Origin: Bacillus testis
Lineage (GTDB): Bacteria; Bacillota; Bacilli; Bacillales; DSM-1321
NCBI RefSeq assembly: GCF_001243895.1
Contig: NZ_LN851186.1
Span: 1,153,188-1,217,187 of the forward strand
Direction of reading: 5' to 3'
Length of the DNA stretch: 64,000 bases
The notes beneath the pieces are model-generated. The model did not search any database. It was not told the DNA's origin and was given only the letters and a program-made list of their open reading frames with translations. Below, one piece after another: positions 20,883-29,824 of the stretch; within the stretch, counting starts at the first letter, position 1; the number at the start of each line of letters is the position of its first letter. Position numbers and translations under genes: made by a program.

Positions 20883-22592
20883 TTGAAAAAGTCAAAATTT
20901 TCGTTGATTTTAAGCCTTTTGTTGGTGCTTAGCTTATTCCTCGCTGCTTGTTCTGGTAAAGACGATAAAGCAGGAACAAAGCCAGCTGATGGGAAAGACA
21001 ATGATAAGGAAAAAGAAGAACAGCTGGCGGATACCCAGGAAGTGCGTATTTTGGAATCAGCTGAAATTCCTGGTATGGACAGTGCAAAGGTGAGCGATAC
21101 AGTTTCATTCACAATGATCAATGCCACTCAAGAAGGTTTGTACCGTCAAAACCAAAAGAATGAATTTGAACCTGCTATCGCAGAAGGCGATCCAGAAATG
21201 AGCTCGGACGGCAAGGAATATACAATAAAGCTAAAGCAAGATATTAAATGGGATAATGGCGATCCTGTTACAGCGCATGATTTTGTGTACGGATGGCAAC
21301 GCGCCATCGATCCTAAAACGAAGTCTGATTATGGCTATTATATGATGGACCATAAAATCCTCGGAGCTGCCGAAATCACTCAAGCTGGCGCCGACAACAA
21401 ACAATACGATTTGAATACGCTTGGCGTTAAAGCGGAGGATGACTATACGCTGAAGGTTCAAACAGAAAAACCGATGACTGTTGAATTCTTCAAAGGTTTG
21501 ATGGCATTTGGGACTTACATGCCGCAAAACGAGAAATTTGTAACAGCGCAAAACGGCAAATATGCTGCTAAAGCAGAGAATCTATTATCAAATGGTCCAT
21601 TCAAGATGACAAAATGGGAAGGCCCAACATCTTCAGAATGGGTAATGGAAAAAAATGAATCTTATCGCGATGCTGCTAATGTCAACATTACGAAGCTGAC
21701 ATTCAATGTTTCAAAAGAACCACAGGCGTCTGTGAATGCTTTGGAAGCAGGCGAAGTAGATATCACGCCGAAATTGGGTTCAGACGTAGTGCCGCAATAT
21801 GAGAAGGATCCGCGTATGCTTCGTTGGTTGGAACCAACAATATTCTGGTTGAAAATGAACCAAAAAGGCAATGATGCTCTGAAAAATGTGAATATTAGAA
21901 AAGCGATTGCTCAAGCGTTCAATAAAGAGGATCTGGCTTCAGCTGTATTAAACAACGGTTCTAAACCTGCGAACTTTGCAGTGCCTGCTGATTTTGTAAA
22001 AGATTCAAAAGGCGAGGACTTCCGGAAGGGCAATGGCGATATGCTGACTTATAACCCTGAAGAAGCTAAAAAAGCATGGGAACAGGGCTTGAAAGAAATC
22101 GGCAAAAAAGAAGTAACTATTAGATATTTGGGCGGGGATACTGAAACATCCAAGAAAACCGACCAATATATGAAAAACCAGCTGGAAAAGAACTTGCCTG
22201 GTTTGAAAATAAAACTTGAAAGTGTACCATTCAAAATCCGTTTGGATCGCGATGTCAAACAAGATTATGATCTGCAAGCAGCTGGATGGGGCCCTGACTA
22301 CCTCGATCCGATCTCCTTTTCAGATCTATGGGTGACTGACGGCGGTAACAACAAAATGAGCTATTCAAATCCTGAGTACGACAAATTGATCCAAGATGCA
22401 CAAAATACTTCCGATGCAGATGCACGCTGGGAAATGCTTCAAAAAGCAGAAAAAATCGTCATGGATGATGCTGCAATCGCACCAATGTATCAACGGGCAT
22501 CAAATTTATTGATTCAGCCGAAAGTAAAAGGTTTTGCATATCATCTTGTAGGACCGGAATACAGCTATCAATATATGAAAGTCTTAAAGTAA
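20883..22592 (+). CDS. oppA: Oligopeptide ABC transporter substrate-binding lipoprotein, copy 2
   Basis: A 569-residue SBP_bac_5 lipoprotein, paralogue of the protein at 14762. Signal peptide with LAAC lipobox and Cys23; the linker (GKDDKAGTKPADGKDNDKEK) is longer than in copy 1. The mature parts share long identical runs, for example KPMTVEFFKGLMAFGT with one change, but differ in the binding lobes, so peptide preference may differ. Start TTG at 20883 after AAAGGGGTG. Confidence 0.95.
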   Translation: MKKSKFSLILSLLLVLSLFLAACSGKDDKAGTKPADGKDNDKEKEEQLADTQEVRILESAEIPGMDSAKVSDTVSFTMINATQEGLYRQNQKNEFEPAIAEGDPEMSSDGKEYTIKLKQDIKWDNGDPVTAHDFVYGWQRAIDPKTKSDYGYYMMDHKILGAAEITQAGADNKQYDLNTLGVKAEDDYTLKVQTEKPMTVEFFKGLMAFGTYMPQNEKFVTAQNGKYAAKAENLLSNGPFKMTKWEGPTSSEWVMEKNESYRDAANVNITKLTFNVSKEPQASVNALEAGEVDITPKLGSDVVPQYEKDPRMLRWLEPTIFWLKMNQKGNDALKNVNIRKAIAQAFNKEDLASAVLNNGSKPANFAVPADFVKDSKGEDFRKGNGDMLTYNPEEAKKAWEQGLKEIGKKEVTIRYLGGDTETSKKTDQYMKNQLEKNLPGLKIKLESVPFKIRLDRDVKQDYDLQAAGWGPDYLDPISFSDLWVTDGGNNKMSYSNPEYDKLIQDAQNTSDADARWEMLQKAEKIVMDDAAIAPMYQRASNLLIQPKVKGFAYHLVGPEYSYQYMKVLK

Positions 22593-22609
22593 TTGCAAAA
22601 TGGTTCATT

Positions 22610-22650
22610 CAGGTAAAGAGAGAGTATACTGTATACTCTCTTTTTACCTG
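22610..22650 (+). terminator. Intra-operon terminator/attenuator between oppA and oppB, copy 2
   Basis: Arms CAGGTAAAGAGAGAGTATAC and GTATACTCTCTTTTTACCTG pair with one mismatch over 20 positions. It shares the GAGAGTATA / TATACTCTC core with the hairpin in operon 1. Confidence 0.88.
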
Positions 22651-22702
22651 TAGAAAAAATGTCGAAAAATGAAGGATAGTTCAATATTAGGAGGTACACA
22701 GG

Positions 22703-23632
22703 TTGATTAAATTTATTTTACAGCGTGTAGTGTATATGGTCATTACCCTGTTTGTCATTGCATCCATCACTTTTTTCCTCATGAAAATAATACCCGGAAC
22801 TCCTTTTTCTAAAGCAGATAAACTGACTCCTCAGCAATTGGAAATCATGAAAGACAAATACAATCTTAACGACCCTGTGCCTGTGCAATATGCAAGGTAT
22901 ATGCTGAATACTGTAAAAGGTGACCTAGGCGTTTCCTTTCAATTCGATAATATCAGCGTCACCGATATTTTAGGCCGATTGCTTGGACCATCTGCGCAAT
23001 TAGGCTTTCAAGGAATGGTTTTAGGGACGGTGATCGGCATTACGCTAGGGTTATTGGCCGCCCTTTATCAGAATACGTGGGTAGATTACACAAGTACACT
23101 GATTGCCGTATTAGGAAAGTCCATTCCTAGTTTTGTATTTGCTGGTCTTTTGCAATATTTTGTTGCTGTTAAGCTGGGATGGCTGCCTGTCATGTTTTGG
23201 CGGGGATTTGAATACACGATTTTGCCGACAATCGCAATTGCTTTATTTCCTATATCGATTGCCGCACGTTTTATGAGGACAGAGATGATCGAAGTGCTTG
23301 GATCTGAATATATTGTCTTGGCAAAAGCGAAAGGGGCCAGCACGTTTGAAGTCTCCGTCAAGCATGCGATGCGGAATGCGATGATTCCTGTTGTCACTGT
23401 ACTTGGGCCTTTGACTGTTTCTTTAATGACTGGCACTTTGGTCGTCGAACGGATTTTTTCCGTTCCTGGGATCGGGGAGCAATTTGTTAAATCCATTCAA
23501 GTAAATGATTATCCAGTCATTATGGGTACGACTTTATTATTTGCTGCATTATTTATATTCGTTGTTTTCATAGTAGATGTTCTCTATGGATTGATTGACC
23601 CGCGCATCCGTTTAGCTGGAGGTACGAAATAA
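22703..23632 (+). CDS. oppB: Oligopeptide ABC transporter permease OppB, copy 2
   Basis: A 309-residue permease, six predicted helices, same length as copy 1 and nearly collinear (SITFFLMKIIPGTPFSKADK in both, apart from the first residues). TTG start at 22703, eight bases after AGGAGG. One-base overlap with oppC. Confidence 0.95.
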   Translation: MIKFILQRVVYMVITLFVIASITFFLMKIIPGTPFSKADKLTPQQLEIMKDKYNLNDPVPVQYARYMLNTVKGDLGVSFQFDNISVTDILGRLLGPSAQLGFQGMVLGTVIGITLGLLAALYQNTWVDYTSTLIAVLGKSIPSFVFAGLLQYFVAVKLGWLPVMFWRGFEYTILPTIAIALFPISIAARFMRTEMIEVLGSEYIVLAKAKGASTFEVSVKHAMRNAMIPVVTVLGPLTVSLMTGTLVVERIFSVPGIGEQFVKSIQVNDYPVIMGTTLLFAALFIFVVFIVDVLYGLIDPRIRLAGGTK

Positions 23633-24666
23633 TGGCAAATATAGAATACAAGATTTCGGCTGAGAAATTCATTCCGGCTGACATTGACCGGTCTAAAAGT
23701 GAAGAGATCCATAAACCTAGTTTGAGCTTTTGGAAAGACTCTTGGCTACGTGTCCGAAAAAATAAAGGCGCAGTGTTCTGCATGGTTATTTTGGCCCTAT
23801 TCTTAGTCATGGCTGTAATTGGACCATTCATATCCGGTAAGGAATACGATACCCAAAATGTTAAGTTTGCCAATTTGCCGGCAAAAATTCCTGCCTTGGA
23901 AAACATCCATTGGCTTCCTTTTGATGGAACGATGGTCACTAGAGCCGGCCAGGAAATCGATATGTACGAAATGAAAAAGGTACCAAAGGATACATATTTC
24001 TGGTTCGGTACAGATGCGTTAGGAAGAGATTTGTTTACCCGATTGTGGAAAGGCTCGCAAGTATCCCTTTATATCGCTTTTTTGGCGGCTGCTATTGATA
24101 TGGTAGTCGGCGTTAGCTATGGGGCTATCTCTGGATATTTCGGCGGAAGGCTCGATACCATTATGCAGAGAATCACAGAAGTGTTGATGGGCATCCCGAA
24201 TTTGGTCGTCGTTATATTGATGATCCTTGTTTTTGAACCGGGAATCATTTCGATTACGCTTGCAATGTCCATTACAGGTTGGGTCAGCATGGCTAGGGTA
24301 GTAAGGGCGCAGGTCCTTAAATTCAAGGAGCAGGAATATGTGCTGGCAGCCCGGACTTTGGGGAGCTCTAATGCCAAAATTATCTTTAAACATCTTTTGC
24401 CGAATTTAACAGGGATCATTCTCATTAATACAATGTTTACAATCCCTAGTGCTATTTTCTTTGAAGCATTCCTCAGCTTCATTGGGCTAGGGCTGCAGGC
24501 ACCACTTGCATCATTAGGGACACTGATAGATGAAGGTTTCAAATCATTGATGATGTATCCACATATGCTTATTTTCCCTGCAATTGCTATCAGTCTTATT
24601 ATGGTGTGCTTTAACTTGGTTGCCGACGGAATCAGGGATGCGTTAGATCCTAAAATGCGAGATTAA
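23632..24666 (+). CDS. oppC: Oligopeptide ABC transporter permease OppC, copy 2
   Basis: A 344-residue permease with the same domain plan as copy 1, including the extracytoplasmic insertion and the DGIRDALDPKMRD end. ATG in the TAATG junction with oppB. Confidence 0.95.
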   Translation: MANIEYKISAEKFIPADIDRSKSEEIHKPSLSFWKDSWLRVRKNKGAVFCMVILALFLVMAVIGPFISGKEYDTQNVKFANLPAKIPALENIHWLPFDGTMVTRAGQEIDMYEMKKVPKDTYFWFGTDALGRDLFTRLWKGSQVSLYIAFLAAAIDMVVGVSYGAISGYFGGRLDTIMQRITEVLMGIPNLVVVILMILVFEPGIISITLAMSITGWVSMARVVRAQVLKFKEQEYVLAARTLGSSNAKIIFKHLLPNLTGIILINTMFTIPSAIFFEAFLSFIGLGLQAPLASLGTLIDEGFKSLMMYPHMLIFPAIAISLIMVCFNLVADGIRDALDPKMRD

Positions 24667-24681
24667 GGGAGGTGCAGAAAG

Positions 24682-25704
24682 ATGAAAAAATTATTGGAAG
24701 TGAATGACTTGCATATTTCATTCCATACCTTTGCCGGAGAGGTCCAGGCAATTCGCGGCGTAAGTTTCGATTTGTATAAAGGGGAAACCCTTGCAATTGT
24801 AGGAGAATCAGGATCGGGCAAATCAGTTACAACTAAAAGCATTATGCGATTATTGCCGCCAGGAAATTCTGAAATCAAGAGCGGTGAAATCCTGTTTAAT
24901 GGAAAAGACTTGGCCAAATTGCCGGAACGCCAAATGCAAAAGATTCGCGGGAAGGATATTTCAATGATATTCCAAGATCCGATGACTTCATTAAATCCGA
25001 CCATGAAGATTGGCAAGCAAATCATGGAGCCGATTTTGAAGCACCAGAAAGTCAGCAAAGGTGAAGCGAAGGAACGGGCCCTAGATATTCTCAAATTGGT
25101 CGGCATTCCCATGGCTGAAACACGGTTTGAACAATATCCCCATCAATTTTCAGGAGGGATGAGACAGCGTGTTGTGATCGCAATCGCCCTTGCCTGCAAT
25201 CCGCAAATCCTGATTGCTGATGAGCCGACAACCGCACTCGATGTAACCATCCAGGCACAGATTTTAGAATTGATGAAAAGACTGCAGAAGAAAGTCGATA
25301 CGAGCATTATCTTCATTACCCACGACCTTGGTGTGGTGGCCAATGTCGCTGATCGGGTGGCGGTCATGTATGGTGGGAAAATTGTAGAGATAGGGACAGT
25401 AGATGAAATTTTCTATAATCCTCAACACCCATATACTTGGGGATTAATCAGTTCCATGCCTGATTTGGATTCTCGCGGCAAGGAGCTTTATGTCATCCCT
25501 GGAACCCCGCCTGATCTGCTGAACCCTCCCAAAGGTGATGCCTTTGCTCCGCGCAATGCCTATGCCATGGCTATTGATCTGGAAGAGCAGCCGCCTATGT
25601 TTAAGGTTTCGAATACCCATTATGCAGCCACCTGGCTTTTGCATCCTGACGCGCCTAAAGTTGAACCGCCTGCTGCTGTGATTAAAAGGTATGAACAATT
25701 CTAG
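24682..25704 (+). CDS. oppD: Oligopeptide ABC transporter ATPase OppD, copy 2
   Basis: A 340-residue ATPase with Walker [17 protein letters not shown] and ILIADEPT. It ends at a TAG right after YEQF. The next in-frame codons read AMNGGK then TGA (25705-25725), matching the LSMNGGR end of copy 1, so the TAG is a derived nonsense change that trimmed the tail. ATPase motifs are intact and the protein should work. Start ATG at 24682 after GGGAGGTGCAG. Confidence 0.95.
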   Translation: MKKLLEVNDLHISFHTFAGEVQAIRGVSFDLYKGETLAIVGESGSGKSVTTKSIMRLLPPGNSEIKSGEILFNGKDLAKLPERQMQKIRGKDISMIFQDPMTSLNPTMKIGKQIMEPILKHQKVSKGEAKERALDILKLVGIPMAETRFEQYPHQFSGGMRQRVVIAIALACNPQILIADEPTTALDVTIQAQILELMKRLQKKVDTSIIFITHDLGVVANVADRVAVMYGGKIVEIGTVDEIFYNPQHPYTWGLISSMPDLDSRGKELYVIPGTPPDLLNPPKGDAFAPRNAYAMAIDLEEQPPMFKVSNTHYAATWLLHPDAPKVEPPAAVIKRYEQF

Positions 25705-25726
25705 GCGATGAATGGGGGGAAATGAA

Positions 25727-26674
25727 GTGGAAGGACGAAAGGTATTATTGGAAGTAAAGCATCTTAAGCAATATTTCAATCAAGGCAAGCCGAACATGGT
25801 GAAAGCGGTGGATGATGTTTCTTTTCAGATTTATGAAGGGGAAACACTAGGGCTAGTCGGGGAATCAGGTTGCGGGAAATCGACGACAGGCCGGACCATT
25901 ATCCGTTTGTATGAAGCAACAGGCGGGAAAGTGCTATTCCGCGGCAAGGATGTTCATGGAAAAAAGTCAAAAAAAGAACTGAAAGAGTTTAACCATAAGA
26001 TGCAGATGATTTTTCAGGATCCTTATGCCTCGCTTAATCCGCGCATGAAAGTCAGCGATATAATCGCAGAAGGCATTGATATACACGGATTGGCCAAAAC
26101 GAAGGAAGAGCGGATGGAGAAGGTATATGAATTGCTTGAAACCGTGGGGTTAAGCCGGGAGCATGCCAACCGGTATCCACATGAGTTTTCAGGAGGCCAG
26201 CGGCAGCGGATTGGCATTGCGAGGGCGCTGGCGGTCCAGCCTGATTTTATTATTGCAGATGAGCCGATATCTGCCCTTGATGTATCAATCCAGGCGCAGG
26301 TAGTCAATCTTTTGAAAGATTTGCAGAAAGAGAAAGGATTGACTTATTTATTTATTGCCCATGACCTGTCGATGGTGAAATACATCAGCGACCGGATAGG
26401 GGTTATGTATTTCGGCAAACTTGTTGAACTGGCGACCAGCGAAGATTTATATGACCATCCTTTGCATCCATATACTAAATCTTTGCTTTCAGCCATTCCG
26501 CAGCCGGATCCAATCAGCGAACGGTTACGGAAAAGAACGGAATATAATCCAGCTGTCCATGGGTATACGCCTGATGAAGAAGTGAAAATGAGGGAGATAA
26601 GCCCAGGCCATTTCGTGATGTGCTCTGAAAAAGAATACAATCAGTATCAAAAAGAACGATTGGTTGTGAAATAA
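25727..26674 (+). CDS. oppF: Oligopeptide ABC transporter ATPase OppF, copy 2
   Basis: A 315-residue ATPase with GESGCGKS, FSGGQRQR and FIIADEPI. The frame extends to an ATG at 25712, but GGGGGGA at 25714-25720 is a good binding site for the GTG at 25727, which also gives an N-terminus of the same length as copy 1 (MEGRKVLLEVK against MAEPKKLLEVK). Last gene of operon 2. Confidence 0.93.
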   Translation: MEGRKVLLEVKHLKQYFNQGKPNMVKAVDDVSFQIYEGETLGLVGESGCGKSTTGRTIIRLYEATGGKVLFRGKDVHGKKSKKELKEFNHKMQMIFQDPYASLNPRMKVSDIIAEGIDIHGLAKTKEERMEKVYELLETVGLSREHANRYPHEFSGGQRQRIGIARALAVQPDFIIADEPISALDVSIQAQVVNLLKDLQKEKGLTYLFIAHDLSMVKYISDRIGVMYFGKLVELATSEDLYDHPLHPYTKSLLSAIPQPDPISERLRKRTEYNPAVHGYTPDEEVKMREISPGHFVMCSEKEYNQYQKERLVVK

Positions 26675-26755
26675 AGGTTTTTTCTGCCCGGTACAGAAAA
26701 CAAAAGGGCGTTTAAACGCCGCTAAGAACCCAGTCAAAGTTTCATTTTGCCGTAT

Positions 26756-26788
26756 AATCGAAACCACCCGTGATGGGTGGTTTCGATT
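26756..26788. terminator. Hairpin between opp operon 2 and the small membrane gene
   Basis: Perfect 14-bp stem AATCGAAACCACCC / GGGTGGTTTCGATT between convergent genes. No long T-tract on either side, so termination is inferred from place and stem strength. Confidence 0.65.
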
Positions 26789-26978
26789 AATCCTCAGCAT
26801 GTTTTCCTCCTGCATTCGTCCATCCGTTCTGTGTATGCAGGCTTGCGTTTCGATAGATACCCTGTTTTTTGCCTCCAAATATTTTTTCTCCGATGCTGTT
26901 TGCTATTACCCCATTGAAAGCAGTTAGTCCTATGATCAGCAGGGCGGTTAACACTAGATCGAATATATAATCGGACAT
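26787..26978 (-). CDS. Small membrane protein of unknown function
   Basis: A 63-residue protein with one hydrophobic segment (about 5-28) and a Gly/Asn-rich basic tail (KKQGIYRNASLHTQNGWTNAGGKHAED). Not recognised. The AGGAGG nine bases before the ATG (in AGGAGGTTTTCGCAA) supports it as a real gene. It stands alone downstream of and convergent to oppF2. Confidence 0.65.
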   Translation of the reverse strand: MSDYIFDLVLTALLIIGLTAFNGVIANSIGEKIFGGKKQGIYRNASLHTQNGWTNAGGKHAED

Positions 26979-27636
26979 TTGCGAAAACCTCCTATCCCTC
27001 TGTATATCTTATTGGCGGAAATAAGAAAAAAGAAGCGAAAGTCTTTCGTTGTCCATGAAGAAATCAAGCCATAAATAAATTTGTTGTACCCTGTTTTAAT
27101 TGGGGATAAGAATCCACTTCGAAAGATGGCAAAGACGAGGATGTCAAGAGCCCGTTAGAATCCCTGTGGCTCAATTAATGATTGGTGGAGAAGAATATAA
27201 TCCCGGCCAATTAAAATTTTATTTATAGATGAGCAAAAATGTTTACAAATGTACAGAAAGGGTATAGATACAATATAGCGAGATGAAGATGAAATGCAAA
27301 AATGTGAAAAAAGTTATTTTAATATATGAATGGAATATGATAAATGAGAATAATGTTAGAATAACTTTGCTTTGTTTTTAGTTGTTTTTGGGTAAAAATA
27401 CTTAGAAAGTAAAGGGATTTTCAGGAGTTTTGAAGCTGTGGATATACATCTTTCAAGGGTTTAAGGATATTGTTAATATTTTTCAAAAAAAGTGTTTATT
27501 TTGTGAATAATTCATGTATAATAAACTGTAGAAATTACTTATTTAAAGTCATTTCAATTTAGTCTGTTTGAGTCATGAATGGAAAAGTTTTCCCAATCAT
27601 AGATCTAGGATTCTATAACAAGGGGAGTGGATAGCT
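26979..27636. other. Long intergenic region upstream of spx
   Basis: About 660 bp, AT-rich except for a GC-richer patch at about 27105-27200 that looks unlike its surroundings. The right part holds a TATAAT at 27517-27522 that may serve spx, without a convincing -35. B. subtilis has yjbB and yjbC before spx; neither is present here. Confidence 0.5.
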
Positions 27637-28032
27637 ATGGTAACACTATATACATCACCAAGCTGTACGTCATGTCGGAAAGCAAAAGCTTGGCTTGAAG
27701 AACATAACATACCTTATACGGAAAGAAATATTTTTTCTGAATCTCTATCTATAGAAGAAATTAAAGAAATCTTACGTATGACGGAAGATGGAACAGACGA
27801 GATTATTTCAACTCGTTCTAAAACGTTCCAAAAGTTGAATGTTAATTTAGAGTCTTTGCCTCTACAAAGACTATATAAACTTATTAAAGAAAATCCAGGC
27901 CTTTTAAGAAGACCGATTATCCTTGATGAGAAAAGACTTCAGGTTGGATACAACGAAGATGAAATTCGTCGTTTCTTGCCAAGAAAAGTGCGTACGTATC
28001 AATTGCGTGAAGCGCAAAAAATGGTTAATTAA
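27637..28032 (+). CDS. spx: Transcriptional regulator Spx
   Basis: A 131-residue ArsC-like protein with the redox switch Cys10-x-x-Cys13 (SPSCTSC). Spx binds the RNA polymerase alpha C-terminal domain and redirects transcription under thiol stress; it is degraded by ClpXP with the adaptor SpxH, which is also in this window (35844-36743). The length matches B. subtilis Spx. ATG at 27637 follows AAGGGGAGTGG. Confidence 0.96.
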   Translation: MVTLYTSPSCTSCRKAKAWLEEHNIPYTERNIFSESLSIEEIKEILRMTEDGTDEIISTRSKTFQKLNVNLESLPLQRLYKLIKENPGLLRRPIILDEKRLQVGYNEDEIRRFLPRKVRTYQLREAQKMVN

Positions 28033-28043
28033 TATAAATGGTT

Positions 28044-28073
28044 CCCTTGACAAGTTGGTCAAGGGTTTTTTTT
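28044..28073 (+). terminator. spx terminator
   Basis: Stem CCCTTGAC / GTCAAGGG with loop AAGTTG, followed by eight T. Confidence 0.92.
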
Positions 28074-28075
28074 GT

Positions 28076-28606
28076 TTATTCATTTTGGAAGATCCAAAAT
28101 CGTTTGACCACATTCCCATTTTCTTCAATGAAATCCTCGTCTTCCTTGCCGCCATTTTTTCTGATCACTTTTTCTGAAGCTATATTGGTTGAATCGCAAG
28201 TAACCAAAACTTTTGGTATGCCAAGCACTTTTGTTTGTATAAGAGCAAGCCGGAGAAGTTCAGTTGCATATCCTTTTTGGCGTTGGCTTGGACGTATGCC
28301 GTAACCGATATGCCCTCCTGTTTGTAATAAAGGAGGAGTAAGGCGGTGGCGGATACTTGCCGCACCTATGATTGTCTCGTTATGATCCACCAGCCAGAAC
28401 ATGGAGTTGGAAATCCAAGAGGCCGGAATGCCGATCCCTTTTTCTGCATTGCGAACTTTTTCGATATAGGCGAAGAAATTAGACGGATCTGTTGCGCTGG
28501 CCTGTGGGATGATCGTTTCTTTCGCTGCTTTCCATTCATTATAGTAAGCCAAATATTCATTCTCCAAGAGCGGGTCAGGTTTAATGAGACGTACAGGCCG
28601 ATGCAT
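28076..28606 (-). CDS. GNAT-family N-acetyltransferase
   Basis: A 176-residue acetyltransferase. The acetyl-CoA loop reads RPSQRQKGYATELLRLAL, followed by CDSTNIASEKVIRKNGG, the usual GNAT end. Substrate is unknown. The frame runs ten codons further upstream, but AAAAGGAGGTTGCCT precedes the internal ATG at 28606 (MHRPVRLIKP), which is chosen. It lies opposite to spx and shares the downstream region. Confidence 0.85.
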   Translation of the reverse strand: MHRPVRLIKPDPLLENEYLAYYNEWKAAKETIIPQASATDPSNFFAYIEKVRNAEKGIGIPASWISNSMFWLVDHNETIIGAASIRHRLTPPLLQTGGHIGYGIRPSQRQKGYATELLRLALIQTKVLGIPKVLVTCDSTNIASEKVIRKNGGKEDEDFIEENGNVVKRFWIFQNE

Positions 28607-29017
28607 AGGCAACCTCCTTTTAAAAAAAATGTGCAAGCTCTATCATGTTATTTTTAGGTTAGTTAACATATAATAACATAATAATTAGAAAATTGTAATA
28701 ATAAAGCTTTGTTTTTTATTCCATTTCCAATAGGGCTAAGACTCCCGTTTCAAAAATAAGTTTCCCTTTATCTTGATTACGCTTCTTGATATCTGCTTTC
28801 TTTTTATGTAAAATAAGAGGAATCTTTAGGCATATGTTTGTTTTTGCTGAATTTCTGCATTTTGTTTTCCTTATCTTTATTTTTATCATAAAATAAAGAT
28901 AGAACAATAGATGGTTATGCCCTTTATATAGAGGGTAGAATAATAAGGACAATTGACTCACTTTTACTGGGGGTAATTCCCTTCAAACAATACTCAAGCA
29001 GAAGGGAGAGGGGATTT
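28607..29017. other. Intergenic region upstream of mecA
   Basis: About 410 bp, strongly AT-rich. An open frame on the minus strand (28716-28961) has no ribosome binding site and a biased composition and is rejected. It contains the short IS605-type fragment listed at 28726-28753. Confidence 0.5.
28726..28753 (+). repeat. Fragment of the IS605-type right-end / omega-RNA-like repeat
   Basis: GCTAAGACTCCCGTTTCAA (28735-28753) matches the minus strand of the element at 7985-8130 (GCTAAGACTCCCACTTCAA) at 17 of 19 bases; a weaker match extends a few bases to the left. Such a match is unlikely by chance in 64 kb. Confidence 0.55.
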
Positions 29018-29695
29018 ATGGAAATAGAACGCATTAACGAAAATACCGTAAAATTTTACATTTCTTATATGGATATTGAAGAAAGAGGCTTTGACCGTGA
29101 TGAAATTTGGTATAATCGCGACCGGAGTGAAGAACTATTCTGGGAGATGATGGACGAAATTCATCATGAAGAAGAATTTTCTATAGAAGGCCCACTTTGG
29201 ATTCAAGTGCAAGCGATGGATAAAGGCTTAGAAATTATGGTGACAAAGGCGCAGTTTACCAAAGATGGACAGAAAATTGAATTGCCTATTGCTGATGACA
29301 AAATTCGGGATTTACCCGTAGATGAACGAATTGAATCTCTTCTTGATCAACATTTTCAGTTGAAGGCGGAAGTAGATGGTGAAGAACCAGTAGAATATGA
29401 GTTGGATGTGCTGGAATGTATGATTGTGTTCCAGGATTTTGAAGATTTGATTTCTCTAAGTAAATGCAATGGTTTGGAAGGGTTTAAATCATCCTTGTAT
29501 ACGTTTGAAGGTAAATATTACTTATACGTTGAATTTGACGAGGATGTAGAAGACGAAGAAGCAGTTGATAATACACTAAGTATCTTGTTGGAATACGGTG
29601 CTGAATCTCCTGTGACCATTCACAGAGTGCAGGAATACGGCAAAGAAATTATTGCCGCGGATGTATTTACCACCATCCAACATTATTTTTCATAA
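29018..29695 (+). CDS. mecA: Adaptor protein MecA
   Basis: A 225-residue acidic adaptor that presents ComK, Spo0A-related and other proteins to ClpC. The MecA N-terminal substrate-binding domain (MEIERINENTVKFYISYMDI) and the C-terminal ClpC-binding domain are joined by a linker around 95-120. ATG at 29018 follows GAAGGGAGAGGGG. It controls competence with comZ and coiA, also nearby. Confidence 0.95.
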   Translation: MEIERINENTVKFYISYMDIEERGFDRDEIWYNRDRSEELFWEMMDEIHHEEEFSIEGPLWIQVQAMDKGLEIMVTKAQFTKDGQKIELPIADDKIRDLPVDERIESLLDQHFQLKAEVDGEEPVEYELDVLECMIVFQDFEDLISLSKCNGLEGFKSSLYTFEGKYYLYVEFDEDVEDEEAVDNTLSILLEYGAESPVTIHRVQEYGKEIIAADVFTTIQHYFS

Positions 29696-29700
29696 GTTAA

Positions 29701-29735
29701 GAGCCAGCTTCTAGTCAGAAGTTGGTTTTTTTTTA
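29701..29735 (+). terminator. mecA terminator
   Basis: Stem CCAGCTTCT / AGAAGTTGG followed by nine T. Confidence 0.9.
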
Positions 29736-29824
29736 TTTCTCTTGCCTAATGCCGAATAATGAGAAAAAATGGGTATATAGGATAGGGTATACATACAGAT
29801 AAATAGGATAGCGGGGGTGGATGC

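Noticed and set aside
26756..26788. GGGTGG near 26775 as part of a T-box
   Set aside because: It is the right arm of a perfect 14-bp hairpin between convergent genes.
28716..28961. 81-codon minus-strand frame upstream of mecA
   Set aside because: AT-driven Lys/Ile/Leu composition, no binding site, and it would cover the mecA promoter region.
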